64,000 bases of DNA from Paraburkholderia sp. UYCP14C (GCF_004197395.1 NZ_SELS01000004.1:228243-292242), one strand, 5' to 3'; positions 10,106-20,657 are shown, counted from the stretch's first letter. Translations and numbers: made by a program. Notes: generated by a model from the sequence alone, not told the origin.

Positions 10106-10152
10106 AACGGCGCGCGCGACGGGTCGCACCACTCCGACACGCGCGCGCCGTT
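10106..10152 (+). terminator. Strong hairpin downstream of mnmA (terminator-like, no U-tract)
   Basis: AACGGCGCGCGCG (10106-10118) pairs perfectly with CGCGCGCGCCGTT (10140-10152), a 13-bp GC stem with a 21-nt loop starting 10 bases after the mnmA stop. No T-run follows, so it may act as a 3'-end stabiliser or pause site rather than an intrinsic terminator. The rest of the 275-base spacer up to 10371 shows nothing I recognise except the ribosome site of the next gene. Confidence 0.5.
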
Positions 10153-10371
10153 CAGCCTCGCCGTTCATCCCGCTCCCCCGCCCCGCGCAGTCACACACGC
10201 TTCACCTTTGCGTGCGACGCTTGGCTTTCATTCGCACGCCTCATCTCCGGACTTCTCCGGTCCTCGCCTCGCCGTCACCCGCAGCCGCCAGTTTTCCTTC
10301 GCAACGGATACCGTCCGCGCGCCTCGCGCGGACGATCCCGCCGCAACGATCTTCACTGCCCTGGAGTCCCC

Positions 10372-11982
10372 ATGTTTTCTCGACGCTATCTGGCCATGTG
10401 GTGCGCAATCGCGCTCGCCGTGGTGTGTGCCGCGCTCGCCGCGACGCATCGCCTGTCGTGGTTCTGGCTCTTCGTGCCGGCCGCGCTCGTCGCGCTCGGC
10501 GTGTTCGACCTGACGCAACAGCGCCACGCGATCCTGCGCAATTACCCGCTGTGGGGCCACCTGCGTTTCATTTTCGAATTCATCCGCCCGGAGATCCGTC
10601 AGTATTTCGTCGAGGACGATACCGACGAAAAGCCGTTCTCGCGCGCGCAACGCAGCATCGTCTACCAGCGCGCGAAGAACGATGTCGACAGCCGCCCATA
10701 CGGCACACGGATCGACGTGAAGGCGGTCGCGCACGAATGGATCAGCCACTCGCTCGCGCCGACCTCGCTCGACGGTCACGACTTTCGCATCGTCGTCGGA
10801 CCCGATCGCGCGCAGCCGTATTCGATGTCGATCTTCAACGTGTCGGCGATGAGCTTCGGCTCGCTATCGGCCAACGCGATCATGGCGCTGAACCTCGGCG
10901 CGAAAAAAGGCAACTTCGCGCACGACACCGGCGAAGGCTCGATGTCGAAATATCATCGCGAGCATGGCGGCGACATCATCTGGGAAATCGCCTCCGGTTA
11001 CTTTGGATGCCGTAACGACGACGGCACCTTCAATGCCGAGAAGTTCGCCAAACAGGCCGCGGAACCTCAGGTGAAGATGATCGAGGTGAAACTGTCGCAA
11101 GGCGCGAAGCCCGGTCACGGCGGCGTGCTGCCGGCCGCGAAGATCACGCCCGAAATCGCCGAGACGCGCGGCGTGCCGATGGGCCGCGACTGCATCTCGC
11201 CCGCCACGCACTCCGAGTTCTCGACGCCGCGCGAGCTGCTCGAATTCGTCGAGCGGCTGCGCACGCTGTCGGGCGGCAAGCCGACCGGCTTCAAGCTGTG
11301 CATCGGGCATCCGTGGGAATTCTTCGGGATCGCGAAAGCGATGCTGGAAACGGGCATCCTGCCGGACTTCATCGTCGTCGACGGCGCCGAAGGCGGCACC
11401 GGCGCGGCGCCGCTCGAATTCACCGATCACGTCGGCGTGCCGTTGCAGGAAGGGCTGCTGTTCGTGCACAACACGCTGGTCGGCATCGGTCTGCGGCAGC
11501 GCATCCGCATCGGCGCGAGCGGCAAGATGATCACCGCGTTCGATATCGCGAAGACGCTTGCGATCGGCGCGGACTGGGTCAACGCGGCGCGCGGCTTCAT
11601 GTTCGCGGTCGGCTGCATCCAGGCCCAAACTTGCCACACCGGCCGCTGTCCGACCGGCGTCGCGACCCAGGACCCGGTGCGCCAGCGCGCGCTCGTCGTG
11701 CCGGACAAGGCCGATCGCGTGTTCAATTTCCACCACAACACGCTGCACGCGTTGCAGGAAATCATCCAGGCCGCCGGGCTGCGGCATCCGGCGGAGCTGC
11801 GCGCGCATCACATCGTGCGGCGCGTGTCGTCGCATGAGGTGCGGCTGATGTCGGACCTGCTCAAGTATCTCGAACCGAACGATCTGCTCGACGGCAGATA
11901 TCGCTATACGCTGTTCGAGAAGTACTGGCCGATCGCGCAAAGCGATTCGTTCTCGCCGAAGGCGGAGCTGGCGGCGAGCTGA
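10372..11982 (+). CDS. FMN-binding glutamate-synthase family protein
   Basis: A 536-residue protein with one or two N-terminal membrane helices (residues ~5-45) and a TIM-barrel like the synthase domain of glutamate synthase. Visible motifs are PGHGGVLPAAKIT, SPATHSEFSTP, VVDGAEGGTGAAP (FMN phosphate region), and C-x5-C-x4-C in GCIQAQTCHTGRCPTGVAT, which in GltB binds a 3Fe-4S cluster. It lacks the N-terminal amidotransferase domain, so it is not glutamine-dependent by itself. These stand-alone proteins are common but poorly characterised. ATG 10372 has GGAG 5 bases upstream. Confidence 0.9.
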   Translation: MFSRRYLAMWCAIALAVVCAALAATHRLSWFWLFVPAALVALGVFDLTQQRHAILRNYPLWGHLRFIFEFIRPEIRQYFVEDDTDEKPFSRAQRSIVYQRAKNDVDSRPYGTRIDVKAVAHEWISHSLAPTSLDGHDFRIVVGPDRAQPYSMSIFNVSAMSFGSLSANAIMALNLGAKKGNFAHDTGEGSMSKYHREHGGDIIWEIASGYFGCRNDDGTFNAEKFAKQAAEPQVKMIEVKLSQGAKPGHGGVLPAAKITPEIAETRGVPMGRDCISPATHSEFSTPRELLEFVERLRTLSGGKPTGFKLCIGHPWEFFGIAKAMLETGILPDFIVVDGAEGGTGAAPLEFTDHVGVPLQEGLLFVHNTLVGIGLRQRIRIGASGKMITAFDIAKTLAIGADWVNAARGFMFAVGCIQAQTCHTGRCPTGVATQDPVRQRALVVPDKADRVFNFHHNTLHALQEIIQAAGLRHPAELRAHHIVRRVSSHEVRLMSDLLKYLEPNDLLDGRYRYTLFEKYWPIAQSDSFSPKAELAAS

Positions 11983-11997
11983 GTCGCCGCGTGCGAA

Positions 11998-12037
11998 CCA
12001 GCGTGGCATCGCCGGCGTTGCGCCGATGCCGCGCTGG
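11998..12037 (+). terminator. Hairpin after the glutamate-synthase-like gene
   Basis: CCAGCGTGGCATCG (11998-12011) pairs with CGATGCCGCGCTGG (12024-12037) over 14 bp with one G-T pair and a 12-nt loop, starting 15 bases after the stop codon. No T-run follows. Position and stability suggest transcript-end processing or Rho-assisted termination. Confidence 0.45.
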
Positions 12038-12238
12038 CGTCGCGCCGGCCTCGACGGGCCCTTCGTGGGCCTTCTCGCGCCGCCCATCGCCCAAAAACCG
12101 CATCGCGGCCCGCCCGACCCCGCAAAACGGGCCGCCCCCCTTTCCTTTCCGTTAAAATCTCCGGTTTAGCACTTCGCTCCACGGCCCCCTCGCGCGCTTC
12201 GGCGCAAGCGGCACGGCCTCATGCCCGAAAGGCACTTC

Positions 12239-13246
12239 ATGCTCACGTTTCAGCAAATCATCCTGACCTTGCAGTCCTACTGGGACAAGCAGGGCTGCGC
12301 GTTGCTCCAGCCGATCGACATGGAAGTCGGCGCGGGCACGTCTCACGTCCATACGTTTCTGCGCGCGATCGGCCCCGAGCCGTGGCGCGCCGCCTACGTG
12401 CAACCGTCGCGCCGCCCGAAAGACGGCCGCTACGGCGAGAACCCGAACCGTCTGCAGCATTACTACCAGTACCAGGTGGTGCTCAAGCCCGCGCCGGAAA
12501 ACATCCTCGACCTGTACCTCGGCTCGCTCGAAGCCCTCGGCTTCGACCTGAAGCAGAACGACGTGCGTTTCGTCGAGGACGACTGGGAAAATCCGACGCT
12601 CGGCGCGTGGGGTCTGGGCTGGGAAGTGTGGCTGAACGGCATGGAAGTGACGCAGTTCACGTACTTCCAGCAGGTCGGCGGTCTGGACTGCAAGCCGGTG
12701 CTCGGCGAAATCACCTACGGTCTCGAGCGCCTCGCGATGTATCTGCAGAAGGTCGAGAATGTCTACGACCTCGTCTGGACCGAGTGGGAAGAGCAAGGCC
12801 CGAACGGCCCCGAACTGCGCCGCCTGACTTACGGCGACGTGTATCACCAGAACGAGGTTGAGCAGTCCACCTACAACTTCGAGCACGCGAACGTCGATCT
12901 GCTGTTCACGTTCTTCAACAGCTACGAAGCGGAAGCGAAGCGCATGATCGACGCGCAGATCGCGCTGCCCGCCTATGAACTCGTGCTGAAGGCCGGCCAC
13001 ACGTTCAACCTGCTCGACGCGCGCGGCGCGATCTCGGTCACGGAACGCGCGGCGTATATCGGCCGGATTCGCGCGCTGTCGCGTCTGGTCGCGCAGGCCT
13101 ACTACGAATCGCGCGAAAAGCTCGGCTTCCCGATGCTCGGCAATCCGGTGCACGGTGTGCCCGGCCTCACCACCGACGAGCAGGAAGCCGCGATGCCCGC
13201 GTGGGCGCCGCCGCTGAAAGTCGAACGCAAGATCGACCAGGACTGA
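12239..13246 (+). CDS. glyQ: Glycyl-tRNA synthetase alpha subunit GlyQ
   Basis: A 335-residue class II aminoacyl-tRNA synthetase subunit carrying the catalytic core of the alpha2-beta2 bacterial GlyRS. Near the N-terminus it has [39 protein letters not shown] and [17 protein letters not shown], the motif 1/2 region. ATG 12239 gives this standard N-terminus; an upstream in-frame ATG at 12221 would add six unusual residues. A TAAAAT element at 12153-12158 could be its -10 box, with no convincing -35. glyS begins 15 bases after the stop. Confidence 0.96.
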   Translation: MLTFQQIILTLQSYWDKQGCALLQPIDMEVGAGTSHVHTFLRAIGPEPWRAAYVQPSRRPKDGRYGENPNRLQHYYQYQVVLKPAPENILDLYLGSLEALGFDLKQNDVRFVEDDWENPTLGAWGLGWEVWLNGMEVTQFTYFQQVGGLDCKPVLGEITYGLERLAMYLQKVENVYDLVWTEWEEQGPNGPELRRLTYGDVYHQNEVEQSTYNFEHANVDLLFTFFNSYEAEAKRMIDAQIALPAYELVLKAGHTFNLLDARGAISVTERAAYIGRIRALSRLVAQAYYESREKLGFPMLGNPVHGVPGLTTDEQEAAMPAWAPPLKVERKIDQD

Positions 13247-13261
13247 CGAGAACTTCAACCA

Positions 13262-15361
13262 ATGACTCAATCTCAACACGCTACCCTGCTCGTCGAGCTG
13301 CTGACCGAAGAACTGCCGCCCAAGACGCTCGCCCGTCTCGGCGACGCCTTCGCCGAAGGCATTGCGCAGCGCCTCGCCGCGCGCGACCTGATCGATGGCG
13401 AGCCGTCGTTCGAACGCTTCGCCACGCCGCGCCGCCTCGCGGTGACGATTCACAACGTGCGCGCGGTCGCGCCGGAAAAACACGTGCGCGAAAAAGTGCT
13501 GCCGGTTTCCGTCGCGCTCGATAAAGACGGCCAGCCCACCGCACCGCTCGCGAAAAAGCTCGCCGCGCTCGGCTTCCCCGACTTCACGGTGAACGACCTC
13601 GAACGCGCGCAGGACGGTAAAGCCGAAGCGTTCTTCCTGCGCTACGCGGCGCCGGGCGCGACGCTCGCCGACGGCCTGCAGGGCGCGCTCGACGAAACGC
13701 TCGCCAAGCTGCCGGTCGCGAAGCCGATGACCTATCAGCGCCCCGACGGCTCGACCGTGCAGTTCGTGCGCCCGGTGCATCGTCTGACCGCGCTGCACGG
13801 CGAAGAGATCGTGCCGGTCAGCACGCTCGGCATCGACGCCGACGACACCACGCTCGGCCACCGCTTCCTGTCCGAAGGCTTCGTGCAGATCCAGCACGCG
13901 CAGTCGTACGCCGAAACGCTCGAACACCGGGGCCGCGTGATCGCGAGCTTCGCGAAACGCAAGGAAGCGATCCGCTCGCAACTGCTTGCGCACGCCGGTG
14001 AAGACAAGGTCGTGATGCCCGAAGCGCTGCTCGACGAAGTGACGTCGCTGGTCGAATGGCCGGTCGTCTATGAGTGCCGCTTCGAGGACGAGTTCCTGCA
14101 GGTGCCGCAGGAATGTCTGATCCTGACGATGCAGACCAACCAGAAGTACTTCGCGCTGACCGATGCGAACGGCAAGCTGCGCTCGCGCTTCCTGATCGTG
14201 TCGAACATCGAGACGGCAACGCCGGTCGAGATCGTCGAAGGCAATGAGCGCGTGGTGCGTCCGCGTCTCGCCGACGCGAAGTTCTTCTTCACGCAGGACA
14301 AGAAGAAGCCGCTCGCGGATCGCGTGCCGCTGCTCGCGAACGTCGTCTATCACAACAAGCTCGGCTCGGCGCTGCAACGCGTCGAGCGGCTCGAAGGACT
14401 GGCCGGCGCGATCGCCGCACTGACCGGCGCCGACGTCGCGCGCGCGACGCGCGCCGCGCGTCTCGCGAAGGCCGACCTGATCACCGACATGGTCGGCGAA
14501 TTCCCCGAGCTGCAAGGCACGATGGGCACGTACTACGCGCGCCACGACGGCGAGCAGGAAGAAGTCGCGCTCGCGTGCTCCGAGCACTACCAGCCGCGCT
14601 TCTCGGGCGACGCGTTGCCCACCACCGCGACCGGCACCGTCGTCGCGCTCGCGGACAAGCTCGAAACGCTGGTCGGCATCTGGGGCATTGGCCTGCAACC
14701 CACCGGCGAGAAAGACCCGTTCGCGTTGCGCCGTCATGCGCTCGGGGTGCTGCGCATCCTGATCGAGAAGCAGCTGAACGTCGACTTCGTCGAGCTGCTG
14801 CGCGTCGCTTATGCGCAATTCGCCGGCATGCCGAACGTCGCCGATTCGACCGCCGCGATCTACGAGTTCAGCATGGACCGCCTGCGCGGCCTGCTGCGCG
14901 AACGTGGCTATGCGGCCGGCGAAATCGATGCGGTGCTCGCGCTGAACCCGACGCGGCTCGACGACATCGTCGCGCGCCTCGACGCGGTGCGCGAATTCGC
15001 GTCGCTCGCCGAAGCGGCGTCGCTCGCGGCGGCCAACAAGCGTATTTCGAACATCCTGAAGAAGTCGGAAGGGGTGACGAACGGCGGCGTGCAGCCCGCG
15101 CTGCTCACCGAAGCAGCGGAGAAGGCGCTCAACGCGCAGCTCGAACAGGTGACCCCGCGCGTGCAATCGCAACTGGCCGTGCGCGACTACACCGGTGCGC
15201 TCACTGCACTGGCCGCGCTGCGCGAGCCGGTCGACATGTTCTTCAACGACGTGATGGTCAACGCGGAAGACCCGGCGTTGCGCGCCAATCGTCTGGCTCT
15301 GCTCGGCGCGCTGCATCAGCAGATGAACTGCGTCGCCGATATTTCCCGACTCGCCGCCTGA
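13262..15361 (+). CDS. glyS: Glycyl-tRNA synthetase beta subunit GlyS
   Basis: A 699-residue beta subunit that binds tRNA-Gly and completes the alpha2-beta2 enzyme. The N-terminal [19 protein letters not shown] and internal [17 protein letters not shown]-like ([13 protein letters not shown]) and [10 protein letters not shown] segments are typical. KRISNILKK and the C-terminal [25 protein letters not shown] form the anticodon-binding-like tail. The length matches the family. It lies immediately after glyQ and 10 bases before gmhB on the same strand. Confidence 0.97.
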   Translation: MTQSQHATLLVELLTEELPPKTLARLGDAFAEGIAQRLAARDLIDGEPSFERFATPRRLAVTIHNVRAVAPEKHVREKVLPVSVALDKDGQPTAPLAKKLAALGFPDFTVNDLERAQDGKAEAFFLRYAAPGATLADGLQGALDETLAKLPVAKPMTYQRPDGSTVQFVRPVHRLTALHGEEIVPVSTLGIDADDTTLGHRFLSEGFVQIQHAQSYAETLEHRGRVIASFAKRKEAIRSQLLAHAGEDKVVMPEALLDEVTSLVEWPVVYECRFEDEFLQVPQECLILTMQTNQKYFALTDANGKLRSRFLIVSNIETATPVEIVEGNERVVRPRLADAKFFFTQDKKKPLADRVPLLANVVYHNKLGSALQRVERLEGLAGAIAALTGADVARATRAARLAKADLITDMVGEFPELQGTMGTYYARHDGEQEEVALACSEHYQPRFSGDALPTTATGTVVALADKLETLVGIWGIGLQPTGEKDPFALRRHALGVLRILIEKQLNVDFVELLRVAYAQFAGMPNVADSTAAIYEFSMDRLRGLLRERGYAAGEIDAVLALNPTRLDDIVARLDAVREFASLAEAASLAAANKRISNILKKSEGVTNGGVQPALLTEAAEKALNAQLEQVTPRVQSQLAVRDYTGALTALAALREPVDMFFNDVMVNAEDPALRANRLALLGALHQQMNCVADISRLAA

Positions 15362-15371
15362 GCACCCCGCC

Positions 15372-15926
15372 ATGCCGATGAAGAAAGTGGTGATCCTCGA
15401 CCGCGACGGCGTGATCAACGTCGACTCCGACGCGTTCATCAAGTCGCCGGACGAATGGGTTGCGCTGCCCGGCGCGCTGGAAGCGATCGCGCGCCTGAAC
15501 CAGGCGGGCTATCGCGTCGCGATCGCGACGAACCAGTCGGGCATCGGCCGCGGTCTGTTCGACATGGACGCGTTGAACGCGATGCATCTGAAGATGCACC
15601 GGATGGCGGCAGCGGTCGGCGCGCGCATCGAAGCGGTGTTTTTCTGCCCGCACACGGCGGAAGATCACTGCGAATGCCGCAAGCCGAAGCCCGGCATGCT
15701 GAAAATGATCGCCGAGCGGTTCGAGATCGATCCGGCGCATACGCCGACGGTCGGCGATTCGCTGCGCGATCTGCAAGCGGGCGCGGCGCTCGGGCATCCG
15801 ACCCACCTCGTGCTGACCGGCAAGGGCCGCAAGACCCTCGCCGCGGGCGGCCTGCCCGAAGGCACGATCGTGCACGACGACCTGCGCGCGTTCGCGCTCG
15901 ACTTTCTCGCCGACGCTCAGGAGTAA
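15372..15926 (+). CDS. gmhB: D-glycero-beta-D-manno-heptose 1,7-bisphosphate 7-phosphatase GmhB
   Basis: A 184-residue HAD-superfamily phosphatase acting in ADP-heptose synthesis for the lipopolysaccharide inner core. It has the catalytic DRDGVIN at residues ~10-16, TNQSG in motif II, the zinc-binding cysteine/histidine loop CPHTAEDHCECRKPKP, and GDSLRDLQAG as motif IV. ATG 15372 is used; ATG 15378 is an equally possible start. It is coupled closely to glyS and followed by the acyltransferase gene. Confidence 0.93.
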   Translation: MPMKKVVILDRDGVINVDSDAFIKSPDEWVALPGALEAIARLNQAGYRVAIATNQSGIGRGLFDMDALNAMHLKMHRMAAAVGARIEAVFFCPHTAEDHCECRKPKPGMLKMIAERFEIDPAHTPTVGDSLRDLQAGAALGHPTHLVLTGKGRKTLAAGGLPEGTIVHDDLRAFALDFLADAQE

Positions 15927-15965
15927 GCGCACACCGCGCGCTCCCAACCCTCACCGACCACACCG

Positions 15966-16724
15966 ATGCGCTTTATCCGTTCCCTGCTGCTGCTGATTTA
16001 TTTCGTTGTGGTCACGGTGCCGTACGCAACCGCGTGCTTCATCGCGTTTCCGTTCATGCGGGCGGAAAACCGCTACTGGATGGCGGCCGGCTGGTGTCGT
16101 CTGACGCTGTGGACGGTGCGCTACCTGAACGGCATCCGCTATCGCATCGAAGGTTTCGAGAATCTGCCCAACGGGCCGGCCGTGCTGCTGTCGAAGCATC
16201 AGTCGGCGTGGGAGACGCTCGCGTTTCCGGCGCTCATGCCGCGCCCGCTGTGCTACGTGTTCAAGCGTGAGCTTTTGTACGTGCCGTTCTTCGGCTGGGC
16301 GCTCGGCATGCTGAAGATGGTTCACATCAACCGCAAGGAAGGCAAATACGCGTTCGAGTCGGTCATCAATCAGGGCAAGGCGCGCATGGCCGAAGGCGCA
16401 TGGGTCATCATGTTTCCGGAAGGCACGCGCACGCCGACCGGCAAGCAGGGCAAGTACAAGACCGGCGGCGCGCGCTTCGCGATCGCGACCGGCGCGCCCG
16501 TCGTGCCGATCGCGCACAACGCGGGCCGCGTGTGGCCGCGCAACTCGTTTACGAAATATCCGGGTATAGTCACGGTGTCGATCGGCAAGCCGATCGAAAC
16601 GACGGGGCTCACGCCCGACGAAGTGAACACGCGCGTCGAACAGTGGATCGAAGCCGAAATGCGCCGCATCGATCCGACTGCCTATAGCGCGGCGGCTAAC
16701 GGTTCCGCCGCCGCTCCCATCTGA
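15966..16724 (+). CDS. Lysophospholipid (1-acylglycerol-3-phosphate) acyltransferase family protein
   Basis: A 252-residue PlsC-type membrane-associated acyltransferase, probably making phosphatidic acid. It has an N-terminal hydrophobic helix (residues ~5-30), the block I motif as SKHQSAWETLA near residue 78, and FPEGTRTP as block III near residue 150. In block I the canonical H-x4-D is H-x4-E. The rest of the enzyme is intact, so the change probably reflects a lineage variant rather than inactivation. It follows gmhB in the same direction. Confidence 0.9.
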   Translation: MRFIRSLLLLIYFVVVTVPYATACFIAFPFMRAENRYWMAAGWCRLTLWTVRYLNGIRYRIEGFENLPNGPAVLLSKHQSAWETLAFPALMPRPLCYVFKRELLYVPFFGWALGMLKMVHINRKEGKYAFESVINQGKARMAEGAWVIMFPEGTRTPTGKQGKYKTGGARFAIATGAPVVPIAHNAGRVWPRNSFTKYPGIVTVSIGKPIETTGLTPDEVNTRVEQWIEAEMRRIDPTAYSAAANGSAAAPI

Positions 16725-16772
16725 CGCGCCACGCCCTCGAAGTCCGAAGGCGTATTGCGCGAAGCGAAGCCG

Positions 16773-17666
16773 ATGCAGAAGTCTCCCACGCCGCAACCCG
16801 CCGCGGCGCTCGAAAACCGGCAGCTCGATCTCCCGCTCTTCGCCGAGCCGGGGTCGACGTCGTCGTCTCCTTCACCTTCCGCGCCCGGCGCGTCCGACTC
16901 GGCGCCAGTCATGTCGCCGGCCGTGCCGCTCGCGCCGGACGGCAGCAAGCTGCGCAGCCTCGCGATCGGATCGCGTACGCTGCACTACGCGCTCAAGCGT
17001 TCCGCGCGCCGCTCGATCGGCTTTGCGATCGACAGCACCGGTCTCACGATCACCGCGCCGCGCTGGGTCACGCTTGCCGATATTGAGACCGCGATCACCG
17101 AAAAACAACGCTGGATTTTTACGAAGCTGATCGAATGGCAAACGCGCGTCGAGCAGCGCGCATTGCCGAAGATCGACTGGAAAGACGGCGCCGAAGTGCC
17201 CTACCTCGGTCAGCCGGTGCGGGTGACGCTCGGCGCGCCGCGCGGCATGCTCGCGTTCAGCGCCGAGCATGCGGTGCTGCAATTGCCGCTACCGGCGCAG
17301 GCCGATCCGCAGCAGATCAAGGATCGCGTGCAGGGCTGGCTGCAAGGCGAGGCGAAGCGGCTGTTCGGCGAGCGTCTGGCGATTTACGCAGAAAAGCTGG
17401 GCGTCAACTATCGCGCGTATGCGTTGTCGTCGGCGGCGACGCGTTGGGGCAGTTGTTCGAGCGACGGCAAGATCCGCCTGAACTGGCGGCTGATTCATTT
17501 TCCGCTGTCGATCATCGATTACGTCGTCGCGCACGAGCTGTCGCATCTGCGCGAGATGAATCACAGTCCGCGCTTCTGGCAAACGGTCGAATCGATTTTT
17601 CCGGAGTTCCGCGAGGCGCGGCAGACACTGAAGTCGCATCCGCCGGAGTTGTTGCCGACGCTTTGA
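16773..17666 (+). CDS. YgjP/M48-like metallopeptidase domain protein (DUF45 family)
   Basis: A 297-residue putative zinc protein. The first ~70 residues are low-complexity and Pro/Ser rich. The C-terminal domain has AATRWGSCSSDGKIRLNWRL, then the gluzincin motif HELSH in VVAHELSHLREMNHSPRFW with a third ligand His, as in SprT/YgjP proteins. Known members have metalloprotease-like folds; the substrate is unknown. ATG 16773 is chosen; an upstream in-frame TTG at 16755 is less likely. The minus-strand IclR gene ends 10 bases downstream. Confidence 0.85.
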   Translation: MQKSPTPQPAAALENRQLDLPLFAEPGSTSSSPSPSAPGASDSAPVMSPAVPLAPDGSKLRSLAIGSRTLHYALKRSARRSIGFAIDSTGLTITAPRWVTLADIETAITEKQRWIFTKLIEWQTRVEQRALPKIDWKDGAEVPYLGQPVRVTLGAPRGMLAFSAEHAVLQLPLPAQADPQQIKDRVQGWLQGEAKRLFGERLAIYAEKLGVNYRAYALSSAATRWGSCSSDGKIRLNWRLIHFPLSIIDYVVAHELSHLREMNHSPRFWQTVESIFPEFREARQTLKSHPPELLPTL

Positions 17667-17675
17667 GGCCGGGCG

Positions 17676-18425
17676 CTATCTATGCGAAAGCGCCTTCGCG
17701 GACTGCAACAGATCGTCGAGCATCACGCCGCGCCTGTCCGGGCTCGTATCGCGGCCGGTCATGAAACACAGCGCTGCAATCGGCAGACCCGCACGATCGC
17801 GAATCGGCGCCGCCATGCAAAGTCTGAACGCATTCGAGAGGCCCTCGGTGCAGCAGTAGCCCCGTTCTTTTGCGGCCTGCACGTCCTTCAGGAATTCATC
17901 GAATTCGATGCTCACCCCGTTGTCGAGGATGAAATCTTCGGCCGGAATGAGCGCGCGAATCTCGTCGGCGTTCAGGTGACCCAACAGCAGACGTCCCGTG
18001 GCGGTCCACGGAATCGGCACTCTCACGCCGATGTCCGAACTGATGTTGAATGGCCGCGCGCTGTTCTCCGACAACACAACCGTGTACTTGTTGCCTTCCA
18101 GCATACACAGCTGCGTGGTCTCGTCGTACTTCCTCACCAATGCCAGAATGGACTGATGCGCGCGGCTAATCAGATCGTTGTGCGTTGCATAGTCCGACCC
18201 GTAGTAGTGCATCTCGCGCCCGAAGAACACGCTCCCATCCGCGGCCATCTCGAGCCAGCCCACCTCCGCGAGAATCGCGACCAGCTCGTAAATGCTCGAA
18301 CGCGGTGCGCCGGTTGCCTCGATCAACTCGCGCATCGTCAGCGGGCGTTGGGCGACATGCAATTGCCGCAAAATTGCGACGACGCGGTCCACGCCTCTCG
18401 CCCGTGACGATTCTGTAACAGCCAT
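17676..18425 (-). CDS. IclR family transcriptional regulator
   Basis: A 249-residue regulator with an N-terminal winged helix (GVDRVVAILRQLHVAQRPLTM, ATGAPRSSIYELVAIL) and a C-terminal IclR effector domain (GVRVPIPWTATGRLLLGHL; ERGYCCTEGLSNAFRLCMAAPIRDR). It lies downstream of the four ABC-importer genes in the same direction, separated from the ATPase by 100 bases, and most likely controls them in response to the imported compound or a product. Direct repeats upstream of the binding-protein gene (21670-21713) are candidate targets. Confidence 0.92.
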   Translation of the reverse strand: MAVTESSRARGVDRVVAILRQLHVAQRPLTMRELIEATGAPRSSIYELVAILAEVGWLEMAADGSVFFGREMHYYGSDYATHNDLISRAHQSILALVRKYDETTQLCMLEGNKYTVVLSENSARPFNISSDIGVRVPIPWTATGRLLLGHLNADEIRALIPAEDFILDNGVSIEFDEFLKDVQAAKERGYCCTEGLSNAFRLCMAAPIRDRAGLPIAALCFMTGRDTSPDRRGVMLDDLLQSAKALSHR

Positions 18426-18525
18426 GCGTTCACTCCGTAAAGCGTTGATCCGATCGGTTGGTTTTCAAGCGGCCTGAGTTTATCGCGCGGCAGACCGGCG
18501 CAAGCGACTTTCAGGCCGCGATGCG

Positions 18526-19278
18526 TCAATGGTCGAGAACTCGATGCAGAAACTGCCGGGTACGTTCGTTCGCGGGATTGACGAAGATCTGTTCAGGATC
18601 GCCCTGCTCGGCGATGACACCCTTGTCCATGAACACGACGCGGTCGGCGGTCTTCCGGGCAAAGCCCATTTCATGCGTGACGACGACCATCGTCATGCCG
18701 TCGCGCGCGAGTCCGCGCATCACCTCGGTGACCTCGCCGACCAGTTCCGGATCCAGTGCGGAGGTCGCCTCGTCGAAGAACATGATGCCGGGCTCGACCG
18801 CGAGCGCTCGCGCAATCGCCACACGCTGCTGCTGACCACCCGACAGCTGGCTTGGATAATGTTCAGCGCGGTCCGCGAGCCCGACGCGATCGAGCGTTTC
18901 CATGGCGCGCTTGCGCGCGTCGGCAGGACTCATGCGCCGCGCCTTGATCAGCGCGAGCGTGACATTGCCAAGCGCGGTCTTGTGCGGAAACAGATTGAAC
19001 TGCTGGAAAACCATGCCGACGTGGCCGCGAATCTCTCGCGCTCGACGCGGGTCATGCAAGGGCACCTCGTTGACCCACACCTCGCCGGAATCCGTCGTCT
19101 CCAGTCCCGCCATAATTCGCAACACGGTGCTCTTGCCCGAGCCGGACGCCCCGATGAGCACGAGCACTTCACCCGAGCGGACCTCGAGATTGATTTCGTT
19201 CAACACCCGGGTCGTACCGAATGCCTTACTGACGCCCGCCAGTGAAATGATGGGTCTGGGTTGGCTGTGATTACTCAC
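18526..19278 (-). CDS. Polar amino-acid ABC transporter ATP-binding protein (GlnQ/HisP type)
   Basis: A 250-residue ATPase with Walker [10 protein letters not shown] (residues ~38-46), Q-loop FQQFNLFPH, signature LSGGQQQR and Walker [15 protein letters not shown]. The Q-loop sequence and length match the polar amino-acid uptake family. Its start overlaps the stop of the upstream permease gene by 4 bases (ATGA), so it is translationally coupled. Confidence 0.94.
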   Translation of the reverse strand: MSNHSQPRPIISLAGVSKAFGTTRVLNEINLEVRSGEVLVLIGASGSGKSTVLRIMAGLETTDSGEVWVNEVPLHDPRRAREIRGHVGMVFQQFNLFPHKTALGNVTLALIKARRMSPADARKRAMETLDRVGLADRAEHYPSQLSGGQQQRVAIARALAVEPGIMFFDEATSALDPELVGEVTEVMRGLARDGMTMVVVTHEMGFARKTADRVVFMDKGVIAEQGDPEQIFVNPANERTRQFLHRVLDH

Positions 19279-19919
19279 GACAATCTCCTGCGGTCATGGT
19301 GGCGTACCCATTGCGAGAGCGGGAAGCACACGGCGAAGTAAATGAGTGCGACGAGTCCGTAGATTTCCACGGGCTTTCCGATCCGGTCGACGATGGCCTG
19401 GCCACCGTGCATCAACTCGGACATCCCTATCATGCTGACGATCGACGTGTCCTTGATGAGCGACAGATACTGACCGACGAGAGGCGGCAGCACGATCTTT
19501 CCCGTCTGAGGCAGCACGACGAACGAGAACGCCTGAGCCCGCGTGAGGCCGAGGATCTGCGATACCTCCCACTGACCCTTGGGTACCGACTCGATCCCCG
19601 AGCGGAAGATTTCGGCGATGTAGGCGCCCTGGTACACGCTCAAGCCGATGACGCCGGCTGCGAATACATCGATCGCATAACCGAAGTACGAGACCCCGAA
19701 ATAGATGAACATCAGCGTGATCAGCACGGGTGTGCCGCGAAACAGCTCCGTATAGAGCTTGGCAACACGGGGCGTGCCCCATGGTCCGAACGAGCGCAGC
19801 ACCGCGGCGAAAAGGCCGATCAGCGTGCTGCCCACGATGGCCGCAACGGACAGCAACAGCGTCGTCACCAGACCCTGCAGCAGGATCGAGAGACTGGTTT
19901 TCAGCAATTCGACTGACAT
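19275..19919 (-). CDS. Amino-acid ABC transporter permease (second)
   Basis: A 214-residue membrane permease of the HisM/GlnP family. It has an N-terminal helix, [17 protein letters not shown] and the EAA-type loop ([29 protein letters not shown]), which contacts the ATPase. It differs from the first permease, so the transporter is probably a heterodimer like HisQM. It is separated from the first permease by 21 bases and overlaps the ATPase gene. Confidence 0.93.
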   Translation of the reverse strand: MSVELLKTSLSILLQGLVTTLLLSVAAIVGSTLIGLFAAVLRSFGPWGTPRVAKLYTELFRGTPVLITLMFIYFGVSYFGYAIDVFAAGVIGLSVYQGAYIAEIFRSGIESVPKGQWEVSQILGLTRAQAFSFVVLPQTGKIVLPPLVGQYLSLIKDTSIVSMIGMSELMHGGQAIVDRIGKPVEIYGLVALIYFAVCFPLSQWVRHHDRRRLS

Positions 19920-19940
19920 GATCCAACTCCAATCCGGGAC

Positions 19941-20657
19941 TCAGGCCCGCTTCGTCCGGCGCATAAAGCCTCTGCCGAGACCGTTGCGCGCCGGCATGAC
20001 GAGGGGAGGATGAAAGAGTCGCGCTCCAAGCTGGCCCGCGAGCCAGGACAGTACGTTACTGAGCACGAGATAAGCGACGAGCGTCACGCTGAAAGTCTGC
20101 AAGTAGAGAAGCGTCCGCGAGTTGATCACGGTTGCCGTGCCGGTCAACTCCGGCAATGCAATCGCGGACAGCAACGACGTACCGAGCAGCAACTGGATCA
20201 GATAGTTGACGATGGCCGGATAGACCGCGCGCGTCGCCTGCGGCAGCACGACCTCGACGAAGACCTGCGCGCGTTCGAGACCGAGAATGCCGGCCGCCTC
20301 GAGTTGACCGCGCGGCACCGACTGGATGCCGGCGCGGAACACCTCCGACAGATAAGCACCGACGTTGAGGCCGAGCGCGATGACGCCCGCCCAGTAGGCG
20401 TCGAGCGAGATACCCGCCGACGGCAGGCCGAAGAACACGATGAAAATCTGCAAGAGAACCGGCGTGTTGCGGACGATTTCAACGTAGCCACGGGCGATCC
20501 ACCGAAGCGGCGCGAGCGGAGAAGCGCTGGCGAGCGCGGTCAACAGACCAAGGAGCACCGCCAACACGAACGCCAGCACGGTCACCTGCAACGTCAGCCA
20601 GCTCGCGCTTAAAAACTCGGGCACATAGCCCCACAAAGTCAGCCACTCGTAACTCAT
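19941..20657 (-). CDS. Amino-acid ABC transporter permease (first)
   Basis: A 238-residue inner-membrane permease with about five helices. YVEIVRNTPVLLQIFIVFF and the EAA loop NVGAYLSEVFRAGIQSVPRG, then QLEAAGILGL, are the family signatures. The basic C-terminus (NGLGRGFMRRTKRA) is cytoplasmic. It follows the binding-protein gene by 51 bases in the order binding protein, permease, permease, ATPase. Confidence 0.93.
   Translation of the reverse strand: MSYEWLTLWGYVPEFLSASWLTLQVTVLAFVLAVLLGLLTALASASPLAPLRWIARGYVEIVRNTPVLLQIFIVFFGLPSAGISLDAYWAGVIALGLNVGAYLSEVFRAGIQSVPRGQLEAAGILGLERAQVFVEVVLPQATRAVYPAIVNYLIQLLLGTSLLSAIALPELTGTATVINSRTLLYLQTFSVTLVAYLVLSNVLSWLAGQLGARLFHPPLVMPARNGLGRGFMRRTKRA

Noticed and set aside
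12152-15442. A 1096-codon open frame antisense to glyQ and glyS
   Set aside because: It is the mirror of two essential genes with strong family matches. Its predicted protein is Arg/His/Glu-rich without domains, as expected from GC-rich codon positions read on the opposite strand.
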